A stretch of DNA of 64,000 nt, taken from the NCBI RefSeq assembly GCF_009557615.1, contig NZ_CP045652.1:2914001-2978000 (forward strand), given 5' to 3'. Made by a program: the position numbers and the translations under genes. Below are positions 28,393 through 35,698 of this stretch, one piece after another. Numbering within the stretch: the stretch's first letter is position 1; every line of letters begins with the position of its first letter. This stretch comes from Sphingobacteruim zhuxiongii (GTDB taxonomy: Bacteria > Bacteroidota > Bacteroidia > Sphingobacteriales > Sphingobacteriaceae). Under the pieces are notes generated by a model. It was not told where the DNA came from. It saw only the letters and a list, made by a program, of their open reading frames with translations, and made no database searches.

Positions 28393-31300
28393 TTAAAAGG
28401 TTAATGAAAGACCCAAAGACAGTGATTTTGCAGCCGGATAGATTCCCGCATCAGTACCTATTTGCACATTACTTCCAGAAGTTACTTCTGGATCAAATCC
28501 TCTATAATTACTAATTGTTAGTAGGTTTTGTCCAGTAAAATAAAGCTGAGCCTGATTGACATGCGCGTCGTTTAACCATGTTTTTGGAAGTGAATAAGCG
28601 AACCGTACATTCGCTAAGCGCAGAAAGCTTCCGGATTCAACAAACTGATCGGAAAAAATTGGTGCAGGATCTAGCTTTGCACGCGGATAACTTTGAGACG
28701 GATTAGTTGGAGTCCAACGATCCAATGCATCAATAGAAGCATTCTGTTGGCCAGTAAACATTTCCAAATTCTGTCGATTAATATTCAAAATCTGGTTTCC
28801 AAGCGTTCCTTGAATTAGAAAACTTAAGTCAAATCCTTTATAGGACAAATTATTGCTAAAGCCGAAGATTAAATCAGCCTGAGCGTTTCCAATGATTGTT
28901 CGGTCGTTCGCAGCGGTAAACTTCCCATCAGCATCAATATCTTTATACAATCGATCTCCGGCTTTTGGTGTCGCATTGCCCGTATAAATTCCCTTTGTAA
29001 CTTCTTCGCCAGTTTGCAAAATGCCGTCGGTCGCTGTTCCATAAAATGTACCCAGCGGCTTCCCAACAGCAATAAGGTAATTACCACTGATATATTGGCT
29101 TGAGCCATCACCTATCGATAGCACCTTGTTCCGATTGAAAGAAACGTTTAAGTCAGAGTCCCAATCGAAATTACCTTGAATATTCCTGGTTTTGATACTA
29201 AGTTCTACCCCTTTGTTGCTTACAGAACCGAAATTCTGCAAAGAGGTACCGTAACCACTTGTCCAAGGGATCTCCACACTCAACAATAGATCTTTTGTAC
29301 GCTTATAGTAATAATCCGCAGATATTTGAATTCTACTTTGGAGGAAAGCGACGTCAATCCCTGCATCATACTGATAAGTAGTTTCCCAGCCCAATTCGGC
29401 GTTTGGAACGCGCTGAGAGGCAAAGCCAGTCAGCACTTGGTTTCCGAAGAAATAATTTAATGCATATAGCGTCGCCAAAGATTGGTATTGTCCAATCTCT
29501 TGATTTCCGGTGGCTCCAAAGCTTGCCCGAAATTTCAAATCGTTAATAACAGGAAGTAGATTGCTGAAGAAATCTTCTTTACTTGTTCTCCAAGACAAAG
29601 CCAAGGAAGGGAAGTTTCCCCATTTATTATTTTTGCCAAATCGTGAGCTTCCGTCACGTCGTATACTAGCCGAAGCATAATACTTATTCGCATAATTATA
29701 ATTTATTCGGCTTAAAAAGGAATGTAATACCCAGTTGTAAGCATCGGAGTTCGGACGAATAATAACTGATCCACTTTGCAAACTATTGTAAAGCAGCTCG
29801 TCGGTCACAAAATTTGAAGCGCCTGCGTTAAACAAACTCGTTGTACTTTCTTGTTGTGTAAACCCAACCAAGACGTTTAAATCATGTTGTCCAAAATTGC
29901 CGCTATAAGTCAACGTATTTTCATTCAACCAAGCTTGATTTTCTAGGTTCCCCAAGATTGCATTTCCCTTGCTTCCGGCGCCCTCATAGATATAAGAAGG
30001 TAAGTAGTATTTGTCATTTCGATTACTCAGATCGACTCCAAATAGCACCTTAGCAGAAAGTCCTTTCGCCAATTGATATTGCGCATAAGTAGTCCCTAAA
30101 ACTCGTAAATTGTTAGACTGATTTTCTGTCTCTCTTAATGTTGCAATAGGATTGGCGAAGATATTTTCAAATGGGTTTCTAAGGGTGTAAGTCCCATCTG
30201 GCTCATAAACCGTCGCAGTCGGAGGCATAATTAGCAAGGCATTTACGATTCCCGACGGAGCAATTTGAGAATTTGTTTTATTAACCGTCAAATTTGCTGC
30301 AACATCTAATCGTTCAAAAGGCTTTGCCTGAATATTGGAGCGAAAGCCCAAGCGCTTAAAGTCTGTATTGATAATCACCCCTTCTTGGTCGAGGTAATTA
30401 GCACCAAGATAATATTGTACGCGCTCTGCACCTCCCGTTAATGACAACTGATGATTTTGCACTTGCCCTACGCGAAATGCTTCTTTCTGCCAGTTTGTTC
30501 CCTCTCCTAATTCGCTTATCTTCTCCTCCGTGAGATATTGATTTTTACCCTTGCTCGGATTCGTATCATACAGCACCTCATTACGAAGGTTGGCAAAGGC
30601 TGTTGCATTCAAGACATCAATTTGTTTTACGACCGATTGCCATCCAGCACTCCCATCGTAGTTCAATTGCACACGTCCGGCCTTTCCTTTTTTTGTACTA
30701 ATTAAAATAACACCATTGGCACCTCTTGATCCGTAAATAGCGGTCGCGGCAGCATCTTTCATCACTTCGACGCTTTCAATATCACTTGGATTGATACTCG
30801 CTAATGGATTTACTGGTGTTCCACTATTGACGCCTGTGCTTTCTGTTTGATTATATACAGGGAAACCATCGATCACGTAGAGCGGTTCATTACCTCCCTG
30901 TATCGATGCACCTCCTCGTACACGAATACTTACACCTGCGCCCGGTTGCCCAGAAGTCTGAGTTACTTGAACCCCAGAAACAGCACCCTTTAATGCTTGA
31001 TCGACGGAGCTCACTTTCTGTTTTAGAAAACTCTCTGGCAAGGAAGCTACAGCTCCCGTCAGATCGCGACGACGTTGCGTACCGTATCCGACAACCACAA
31101 CCTCATCCAAATCTTCCGAAGATGGTGTCAATAAAATTTCGGCTGGTGACACATTGATTACTAGTTTTTTGGATTTATAGCCGAGATATGCGACTTGAAT
31201 TGTGAAAGGCAATTTCTGTCCAGTTACGAACTGAAAACGTCCCTGTCGATCGGTCTTGACCGCATGAGTAACGGCCTCCAATTGTATGGTGACTCCCTCA

Positions 31301-31452
31301 ATGGGCTGTCGTGTTAAAGAATCTAGAACAACACCTTCTAAAGATGCGTTAATGATAGGTTTTGGTTTATCTTGTGCATAGAGCTGAGAAATTAGCAAGC
31401 TAAAAGCCCATAGCAATAAACTGAAATACCGGAGTACTCCAATATTTTTCAT
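28393..31452 (-). CDS. SusC/RagA-family TonB-dependent transporter (PUL3)
   Basis: The 1019-aa protein has a signal peptide (about 1-27, ending LYAQD) and a carboxypeptidase-regulatory-like domain (LEGVVLDSLTRQPIEGVTIQ, about 38-110). The TonB box DEVVVVGYGTQRRRDLTGAV and a plug with LYVIDGFPV and the ATAIYGSRGANGVI motif follow, then the outer-membrane barrel ending SLGLSLTF. It heads the operon susC-susD-sulfatase-sulfatase-retropepsin-like. Its leader is long (about 260 nt from the promoter at 31718-31725), partly duplicated, and overlapped by a candidate antisense RNA. Confidence 0.96.
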   Translation of the reverse strand: MKNIGVLRYFSLLLWAFSLLISQLYAQDKPKPIINASLEGVVLDSLTRQPIEGVTIQLEAVTHAVKTDRQGRFQFVTGQKLPFTIQVAYLGYKSKKLVINVSPAEILLTPSSEDLDEVVVVGYGTQRRRDLTGAVASLPESFLKQKVSSVDQALKGAVSGVQVTQTSGQPGAGVSIRVRGGASIQGGNEPLYVIDGFPVYNQTESTGVNSGTPVNPLASINPSDIESVEVMKDAAATAIYGSRGANGVILISTKKGKAGRVQLNYDGSAGWQSVVKQIDVLNATAFANLRNEVLYDTNPSKGKNQYLTEEKISELGEGTNWQKEAFRVGQVQNHQLSLTGGAERVQYYLGANYLDQEGVIINTDFKRLGFRSNIQAKPFERLDVAANLTVNKTNSQIAPSGIVNALLIMPPTATVYEPDGTYTLRNPFENIFANPIATLRETENQSNNLRVLGTTYAQYQLAKGLSAKVLFGVDLSNRNDKYYLPSYIYEGAGSKGNAILGNLENQAWLNENTLTYSGNFGQHDLNVLVGFTQQESTTSLFNAGASNFVTDELLYNSLQSGSVIIRPNSDAYNWVLHSFLSRINYNYANKYYASASIRRDGSSRFGKNNKWGNFPSLALSWRTSKEDFFSNLLPVINDLKFRASFGATGNQEIGQYQSLATLYALNYFFGNQVLTGFASQRVPNAELGWETTYQYDAGIDVAFLQSRIQISADYYYKRTKDLLLSVEIPWTSGYGTSLQNFGSVSNKGVELSIKTRNIQGNFDWDSDLNVSFNRNKVLSIGDGSSQYISGNYLIAVGKPLGTFYGTATDGILQTGEEVTKGIYTGNATPKAGDRLYKDIDADGKFTAANDRTIIGNAQADLIFGFSNNLSYKGFDLSFLIQGTLGNQILNINRQNLEMFTGQQNASIDALDRWTPTNPSQSYPRAKLDPAPIFSDQFVESGSFLRLANVRFAYSLPKTWLNDAHVNQAQLYFTGQNLLTISNYRGFDPEVTSGSNVQIGTDAGIYPAAKSLSLGLSLTF

Positions 31453-31459
31453 ATGTTTG
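31452..31459 (+). promoter_or_regulatory. TAnnTTTG -7 element of a candidate antisense RNA
   Basis: TATGTTTG on the plus strand exactly matches the Bacteroidota -7 consensus TAnnTTTG. It points away from susC3 into its leader and is followed about 70 bp later by a plus-strand intrinsic terminator. No TTG at the usual -33 distance was seen, so the promoter is only partly supported. Confidence 0.4.
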
Positions 31460-31465
31460 CTTTAG

Positions 31466-31553
31466 TTTAATAGTGAATACTTACAAGTGCCAACGCCAAT
31501 TGAAAACTTGTTTCATTATTGAATAAGAGGGAAGCCATGCTTCCCTTTTTTTT
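31466..31553 (+). ncRNA. Candidate cis-antisense sRNA over the susC3 leader
   Basis: A perfect -7 element (31452-31459) would start a plus-strand RNA near 31466, and an intrinsic terminator ends it near 31553, giving roughly 85-90 nt. It would be complementary to the 5' untranslated region of susC3. Size, place and orientation resemble the cis-encoded antisense sRNAs, such as DonS, that repress PUL expression in Bacteroides. This is a prediction from layout only. Confidence 0.4.
31528..31553 (+). terminator. Plus-strand intrinsic terminator in the susC3 leader
   Basis: GGGAAGC (31529-31535), loop CAT and GCTTCCC (31539-31545) are followed by eight T residues (31546-31553). The stem can extend by A28-T46. 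No protein gene reads toward it on the plus strand. On the sense strand of susC3 the hairpin is followed by TCTTATT only, so it is a poor terminator there. Confidence 0.8.
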
Positions 31554-31717
31554 GTTAAAGGGAAATGACTAAAGACACATTCGCATGCACATGCGAATCG
31601 AAGTATTTGTTAGGAAGGTAGGTCGAGGTGATTTACTAGATAAATTGTGTTCCATAAAGTGATTTAGTTTAATAAAATAATACATACGGTTACCAACGCC
31701 AATTGAATAACATTTGA

Positions 31718-31725
31718 CAAATATA
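31718..31725 (-). promoter_or_regulatory. Probable -7 element of the susC3 promoter
   Basis: TATATTTG on the minus strand is an exact match to TAnnTTTG. It would start transcription near 31710, about 260 nt before the susC3 start codon. The -33 TTG is not obvious; its place is partly taken by the inverted repeat at 31745-31761. Confidence 0.55.
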
Positions 31726-31744
31726 CAAGCTTTCAAAAATAAAG

Positions 31745-31761
31745 TCTACTATTTTAGTAGA
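31745..31761. promoter_or_regulatory. Perfect inverted repeat at the susC3 promoter
   Basis: TCTACTA-TTT-TAGTAGA is a perfect 7-bp inverted repeat with a 3-bp centre. It lies 20-36 bp upstream of the -7 element of susC3, over the expected -33 position. That is a typical place for a repressor operator or an activator site. The regulator is unknown; no regulator gene lies inside PUL3. Confidence 0.55.
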
Positions 31762-32147
31762 TTATTTTAAATAAAGTACGTAAAACACTGATTTGCAGTA
31801 AAATAAATATACCAAAAAGGACTATAGAACCACATTCATCGTATTAAATATTCAAGAATTACCCCTTCATAAGGCTCCTGAAGTTCCCAAGAGTATACGT
31901 GAACAATGACGCTCGTACAATCTAGAACATGATCTAGATTCAGCCTTTGATTAGTAATCATTCCTATCAAAACCAATCGTGAACTTCTTCAATACCTACG
32001 TTTATTTCACTACCTATTAGTGCCACTAGAAATCCCTATCATAGCCCTCTTCTTCCGGTGTTGAAAGGGATGTGATTGGGAAGTGAAAGGGAAGTGAAAG
32101 GGATGTAGACTGTTTCAAAGTGCCGACACACTTTAGGATGACTGATC
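31762..32147. other. Intergenic region between PUL3 leader and Gfo/Idh operon
   Basis: No gene is visible in about 390 bp. It contains a perfect 8-bp inverted repeat AATCTAGA/TCTAGATT (31919-31940, 6-nt centre) and an 11-bp-period tandem repeat (32067-32110). The rest shows nothing I recognise. Confidence 0.5.
32067..32110 (+). repeat. Tandem repeat, four units of 11 bp
   Basis: Units are GGGATGTGATT, GGGAAGTGAAA, GGGAAGTGAAA and GGGATGTAGAC. The two middle units are identical and the outer two share the GGGATGT core. A period of 11 bp keeps the G-runs on nearly one face of the helix. It lies in the gap downstream of the Gfo/Idh operon. Confidence 0.7.
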
Positions 32148-32182
32148 AAAAAAGAAAGCGGACCTCAATGAGGTCCGCTTTC
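32148..32182 (-). terminator. Intrinsic terminator of the NagB-like/Gfo-Idh operon
   Basis: A perfect 13-bp stem, GAAAGCGGACCTC (32154-32166) with GAGGTCCGCTTTC (32170-32182), and a 3-nt loop are followed on the minus strand by six T residues. It lies 31 bp after the stop codon at 32213. Confidence 0.92.
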
Positions 32183-32212
32183 CAATTCAGGTTTAGTTTT
32201 GGATTACATCGT

Positions 32213-33586
32213 TTATCGTATGGTCTTGGCTTTTGCCAAGGCTTCTGTCGTAATAAAATATTTTGTCAACATATAGGATTTCTCCCATTCTGGCATCTTA
32301 CCCTCACGTACGTAGTTAAAAAACTTGTTAGCGACGTGTGCAAAATGTTCTTCATGTCCTTCGACGAGTGTTTCTGGAACTTCAAGGATAAACCCTTTGT
32401 CTTTTTCTTTAAGTGTTATCCCTTGGTGGATTTTAGCAATCTTCTCAATTTCCGAGGCAATGTTTTTTTTCTCTGCATCGGTGAAACCCGTATTATTTAC
32501 TGGTTCTATGTATAATTTCGGTTTATAATTTTCATCCTTTCCTTGCTTGATGGATACGATAGCACGTGTCCCTCTCACCTGTGATAAATGCGTATCACCA
32601 GAACCTGCAGGTGCTTGGTAATTCCATTGTACTGCCACTTTCACGTGGATGCCTTTCAGTGTATAGTTAATATCACCATTAGCATAAACGTTTAGGGTAT
32701 CATTTTTCACATCCTTTTCCAAGAAACCCGGGAAATTCGTGCTCCCCGTGGATTGTTCAAATTGCTGCTTTGAAATCTTGGTTGGAAAACGATTTGCTCC
32801 CAACAATTGTACATCGTTTTTATAGTCAAATACGTTTTCAGGAAAACACTGCCATTGTACTAAATCGATAGCATGCGTCGTCACATCAACAATCCCCTCT
32901 CCTTCCTGCTCTACATCGTAATACCAGTCAGGTCGAATTAGCGGTTTACCAGATACTTCTTTATAAAAGTGATGAACCGAGTTTTTAATAATTGCTGGAT
33001 GCTCCGCCGTTCCTTTTTCTAGCGTTCCGAAAATTTCCTTGTTGTGAATTAGTTCCTTTTGAAGGATGGAGAAAATATTATAGCGTTCGGTCATGATATC
33101 GTATAACATCACTTTTTTCTCTTCAGCGACATTAAAGGCATCAATTAAGAGGTTAAATCCTTCTTTATTAATTGCCATTGGCTTATCGGAAAGAACATTT
33201 AATTCAGCAGATACCGATTTATGAATATAATCGGTTTTTTGTTTATTATTCCCTGCTAGTACGACAATATTTCCGGGCTTTTCTTCCAACATCTTTGCTA
33301 AGAAATCGGAGCCAACATATTGTTCAATTTTCCAGTGCGTCGGGTTATCTGCTCTACTGTTGTATTGCTCCAACAGGCCGATATGGGATGTCAGGCCAAA
33401 TGATTTCGGACCATAAACATAACAAAGGGAATCAATACCCGGCAACAAGCTCTTTTGAATTAAAGAGGCATGAAAATGTCCGGGATCTAAAGTCATCAAG
33501 GTGAGTTTCCCTGTATTCGTTTCCTTTTCAGTTTTACAAGCATTCATGCTGGCGATGATTAACAATGCAAAAGCTAATTTTCTCAT
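32213..33586 (-). CDS. Gfo/Idh/MocA-like oxidoreductase with a lipoprotein signal
   Basis: The 457-aa protein carries a short lipoprotein signal with cysteine in IIASMNACKTEKE (C17), so it is predicted to be membrane-anchored in the envelope. A Rossmann-like N-terminal domain follows, with SDKPMAI (about 135) in place of the usual EKP motif. The long C-terminal part resembles the putative oxidoreductase C-terminal domain of Bacteroidota proteins (DVTTHAIDLVQWQCFP, VQWNYQAPAGSGDTH). Gfo/Idh enzymes oxidise or reduce sugars with NAD(P). A lipid-anchored version would need a tightly bound cofactor. It follows the NagB-like gene by 6 bp and is closed by a strong terminator, so the two form one operon. 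Confidence 0.85.
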   Translation of the reverse strand: MRKLAFALLIIASMNACKTEKETNTGKLTLMTLDPGHFHASLIQKSLLPGIDSLCYVYGPKSFGLTSHIGLLEQYNSRADNPTHWKIEQYVGSDFLAKMLEEKPGNIVVLAGNNKQKTDYIHKSVSAELNVLSDKPMAINKEGFNLLIDAFNVAEEKKVMLYDIMTERYNIFSILQKELIHNKEIFGTLEKGTAEHPAIIKNSVHHFYKEVSGKPLIRPDWYYDVEQEGEGIVDVTTHAIDLVQWQCFPENVFDYKNDVQLLGANRFPTKISKQQFEQSTGSTNFPGFLEKDVKNDTLNVYANGDINYTLKGIHVKVAVQWNYQAPAGSGDTHLSQVRGTRAIVSIKQGKDENYKPKLYIEPVNNTGFTDAEKKNIASEIEKIAKIHQGITLKEKDKGFILEVPETLVEGHEEHFAHVANKFFNYVREGKMPEWEKSYMLTKYFITTEALAKAKTIR

Positions 33587-33592
33587 TTCAAT

Positions 33593-34363
33593 TTAGTTTA
33601 ATTGAGCGGCGCTTTCCTTATCGATATATAATCCAGTATTTGGATGCGTACGCAAAATCGTTGCTGGCACGTCGCTCGAAATTTCATGATTTAACGTCAT
33701 ATTTACGGCCGATGCTTTTGTTGGTCCGGGCACCATACAAAACAGACTATTACCAGCGAATAAGGCTGGCACGGTCAGGGTAATTGCATGGGTTGGCACT
33801 TCTTGTAGAACAGCGAAACAACCATCATTCACCTGCTGTTGGCGGCTTGTTAAATCTAGATCGACCAATTTCACAAAATAGGGATCATTGAAATCAGCGA
33901 TATGCGGTTCATTAAAAGCGATATGTGCATTCTCGCCAATTCCTAAGCAAACAATATCTATCGGAGCTTCCTTCAACAATGCCTCATAACGAGCACATTC
34001 TTCGGCTGGATTTTCCGCTATACCATTAATATAATTGGCCTTAGCAATTTTTACTTTGTCAAATAAATGCTCCTGCAGAAACCGACCGAAGCTCTGTGGA
34101 TGTGATGTCGGGAGCCCTACATATTCATCCATATGAAAAGCCTCCACTCTTGACCAGTCAATTCCCTGCTCTTCGCTGAGTTGAGCTAAGGTCTCGGACT
34201 GTGACGGCGCAGATGCGAATATCATGCGAACAATTTTCTCTGGAGATTTTTGCAATTCGACAAGCCTGTTTGCCGCCTGCTTCCCGGCCGTTAAACCTAG
34301 GTCTCGTCTATTTTCAAAAGTATACACTTTGAGTGTACCGACTTCAATTTCTTTTACATCCAT
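33593..34363 (-). CDS. NagB-like glucosamine-6-phosphate deaminase/isomerase family protein
   Basis: The 256-aa length fits NagB/6-phosphogluconolactonase proteins. HMDEYVGL (residues 77-84) matches the NagB NMDEY motif that carries the enolising Asp. GIGENAHIAFNEP (141-153) matches GxGxDGHIAFNEP: the ring-opening His is kept (H147) but the preceding Asp is Asn (N145) and Gly is Ala. The phosphate loop, usually GSTP-like, reads SAPSQSET (51-58). So the fold is clear but the substrate and activity may not be those of E. coli NagB. It is cytoplasmic and cotranscribed with an envelope Gfo/Idh protein. Two copies of a CCGAATA-type motif precede it. Confidence 0.85.
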   Translation of the reverse strand: MDVKEIEVGTLKVYTFENRRDLGLTAGKQAANRLVELQKSPEKIVRMIFASAPSQSETLAQLSEEQGIDWSRVEAFHMDEYVGLPTSHPQSFGRFLQEHLFDKVKIAKANYINGIAENPAEECARYEALLKEAPIDIVCLGIGENAHIAFNEPHIADFNDPYFVKLVDLDLTSRQQQVNDGCFAVLQEVPTHAITLTVPALFAGNSLFCMVPGPTKASAVNMTLNHEISSDVPATILRTHPNTGLYIDKESAAQLN

Positions 34364-34404
34364 AGGTTTATATATAATTTGATGATAGGGTTTTATTCTT
34401 TTTA

Positions 34405-34462
34405 GTGTAGGTACCCGAATAGAAAGCAGAAGCTATTGTTGTCCATTTATCTATTCGGATAC
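34405..34462. promoter_or_regulatory. Two inverted CCGAATA motifs before the NagB-like gene
   Basis: GTGTAGGTACCCGAATA (34405-34421) and, on the other strand, GTATCCGAATAGA (complement of 34450-34462) face each other; 12 of 13 positions of GTAYCCGAATAGA agree. The first matches 16 of 17 bases of a site before the symporter gene (40836-40852). A hairpin could form but has no T-run, so a protein-binding role is preferred. Confidence 0.6.
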
Positions 34463-34465
34463 ACA

Positions 34466-35530
34466 TTAATTCTTGTAAAACTGTTGGTTTTCGCGATGAA
34501 TAATATCGATAGGCATAAAGTATTCTTTTTCTTGATCTTCCTCAAACATCAGAAAACGATATAAAGCCTTTATTCCTCGATAGGCCTGCTCTTGCGGCTT
34601 TTCACAGATTAGAAAATCAATCAAACCTTCATTTAAATACGTGATGTTGTTTGGCAAAAAGTCATAACCTATCAGCAGAATATCCTTCTTTCCGATCTCT
34701 TTGAGAAAACGAGCAACTAATGCTACCCTGGAATTGGTTACAAAGATTAGATGTAGATCTGGATCCGCCTTAACGATTTTTGACAACGCCTTCTTTACCG
34801 CAGCATAGCTGGTATCATATAGATTTTCGGTCACTATCGTTCGAGGACTATTTTCTTGGAAATAATGCATAAAGCCTTCTTGCTTACGCAAAATATGGTG
34901 ATCCGAGTCGATATCCTTCGCTATATTCAAAAGCAATACTTTATCAGCTTCTTTGGTTAGGTATTGTATTAAGTGCGCTGCAGTCTGTCCACTATGAAAA
35001 AGGTTTGGACCAAAATAACTTAAGCTCTTTTGTTGAGGTATATCCGAGTTAATAAAAACAAAAGGGATATTTCTTCGCTTGCATTCTTCAGTAAATGTGA
35101 TTGCTTCCTCGACAAAAGCAGGTGCTAAAAGTAATCCATCAATATCGGTTTCCTTTAAAATTCGTTTGGTTTGTTCAATAAACGATTGCTTATCGTTCAT
35201 ATCAAAGAAGAATTTGGAAACTTTGACATTATACAACTTAATTTCATTTTCTGCTTGAAAAATACCTTGTAAAGGTACATCCCAATAGTCAGTCTCTGCA
35301 GATCTTTCTGGTATAAGGGTATAGAGATGCATGGTTTTTGAAGATGCCAAGCGTCTCGCAAGTATGTTAGGTTTATAATCGAGCTCTTTAATGATTTCAA
35401 GAATCTTTGCTTTTGTTTTCTCTGAAACACCAGCACGATTATGTAATACGCGATCGACTGTAGCGATTGACACTTTTGCCCTTCGCGCAATCTCCTTTAC
35501 TCCGTTTAACACTTTTTCCTTTTTTTCCAT
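34466..35530 (-). CDS. LacI-family transcriptional regulator
   Basis: The 354-aa protein has the LacI DNA-binding domain at residues 8-60 (VKEIARRAKVSIATVDRVLHN, hinge helix PNILARRLASS). A periplasmic-binding-protein-like sensor domain follows from about 65 (PERSAETDYWDVPLQGI). Such regulators usually repress sugar genes until a sugar or sugar phosphate binds. It sits between the NagB-like operon and the AGE/symporter operon, and a CCGT/ACGG inverted element precedes it. Likely targets are itself, the neighbouring operons and perhaps PUL4. No effector can be named. Confidence 0.94.
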   Translation of the reverse strand: MEKKEKVLNGVKEIARRAKVSIATVDRVLHNRAGVSEKTKAKILEIIKELDYKPNILARRLASSKTMHLYTLIPERSAETDYWDVPLQGIFQAENEIKLYNVKVSKFFFDMNDKQSFIEQTKRILKETDIDGLLLAPAFVEEAITFTEECKRRNIPFVFINSDIPQQKSLSYFGPNLFHSGQTAAHLIQYLTKEADKVLLLNIAKDIDSDHHILRKQEGFMHYFQENSPRTIVTENLYDTSYAAVKKALSKIVKADPDLHLIFVTNSRVALVARFLKEIGKKDILLIGYDFLPNNITYLNEGLIDFLICEKPQEQAYRGIKALYRFLMFEEDQEKEYFMPIDIIHRENQQFYKN

Positions 35531-35544
35531 ATAAATCCAATGAC

Positions 35545-35557
35545 ACCGTATTAACGG
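35545..35557. promoter_or_regulatory. CCGT-ATTA-ACGG element before the lacI-type gene
   Basis: ACCGTATTAACGG contains the inverted arms CCGT and ACGG with a 4-bp centre, 15 bp upstream of the start codon. Its complement CCGTTAATACGG shares CCGTTAA with the two sites between PUL4 and the Gfo/Idh gene at 55418. It could serve for autoregulation. Confidence 0.4.
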
Positions 35558-35698
35558 ATTGATTCACAAGATAACTAATTAATCAGTAAAACTTATTAAC
35601 TCAAAAAACATTATTAATGTTATTTAGTAGTTTACTCGATTAATTGTACAGCGACTAATGGACCTGCACTTCCAATTTAACCAAAACGGCTATTCGTA

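Larger units (their letters stand above)
31461..31707. repeat. Imperfect leader duplication upstream of susC3
   Basis: A segment of about 45 bp occurs twice in direct orientation, at about 31461-31504 and 31663-31707. Both copies share TTTAGTTTAAT at one end and CCAACGCCAATTGAA at the other (31490-31504 and 31693-31707), with a less similar middle and one indel. The copies are about 202 bp apart. One touches the start codon region; the other lies just after the promoter. Confidence 0.75.

Noticed and set aside
32120..32515. Plus-strand open frame starting before the Gfo/Idh terminator
   Set aside because: It runs through a strong terminator hairpin and then opposite a conserved gene.
34411..34462. 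Terminator after the lacI-type gene
   Set aside because: A 13-bp hairpin with a 26-nt loop could form, but no T-run follows and one arm matches a motif at another operon, so a binding site is preferred.
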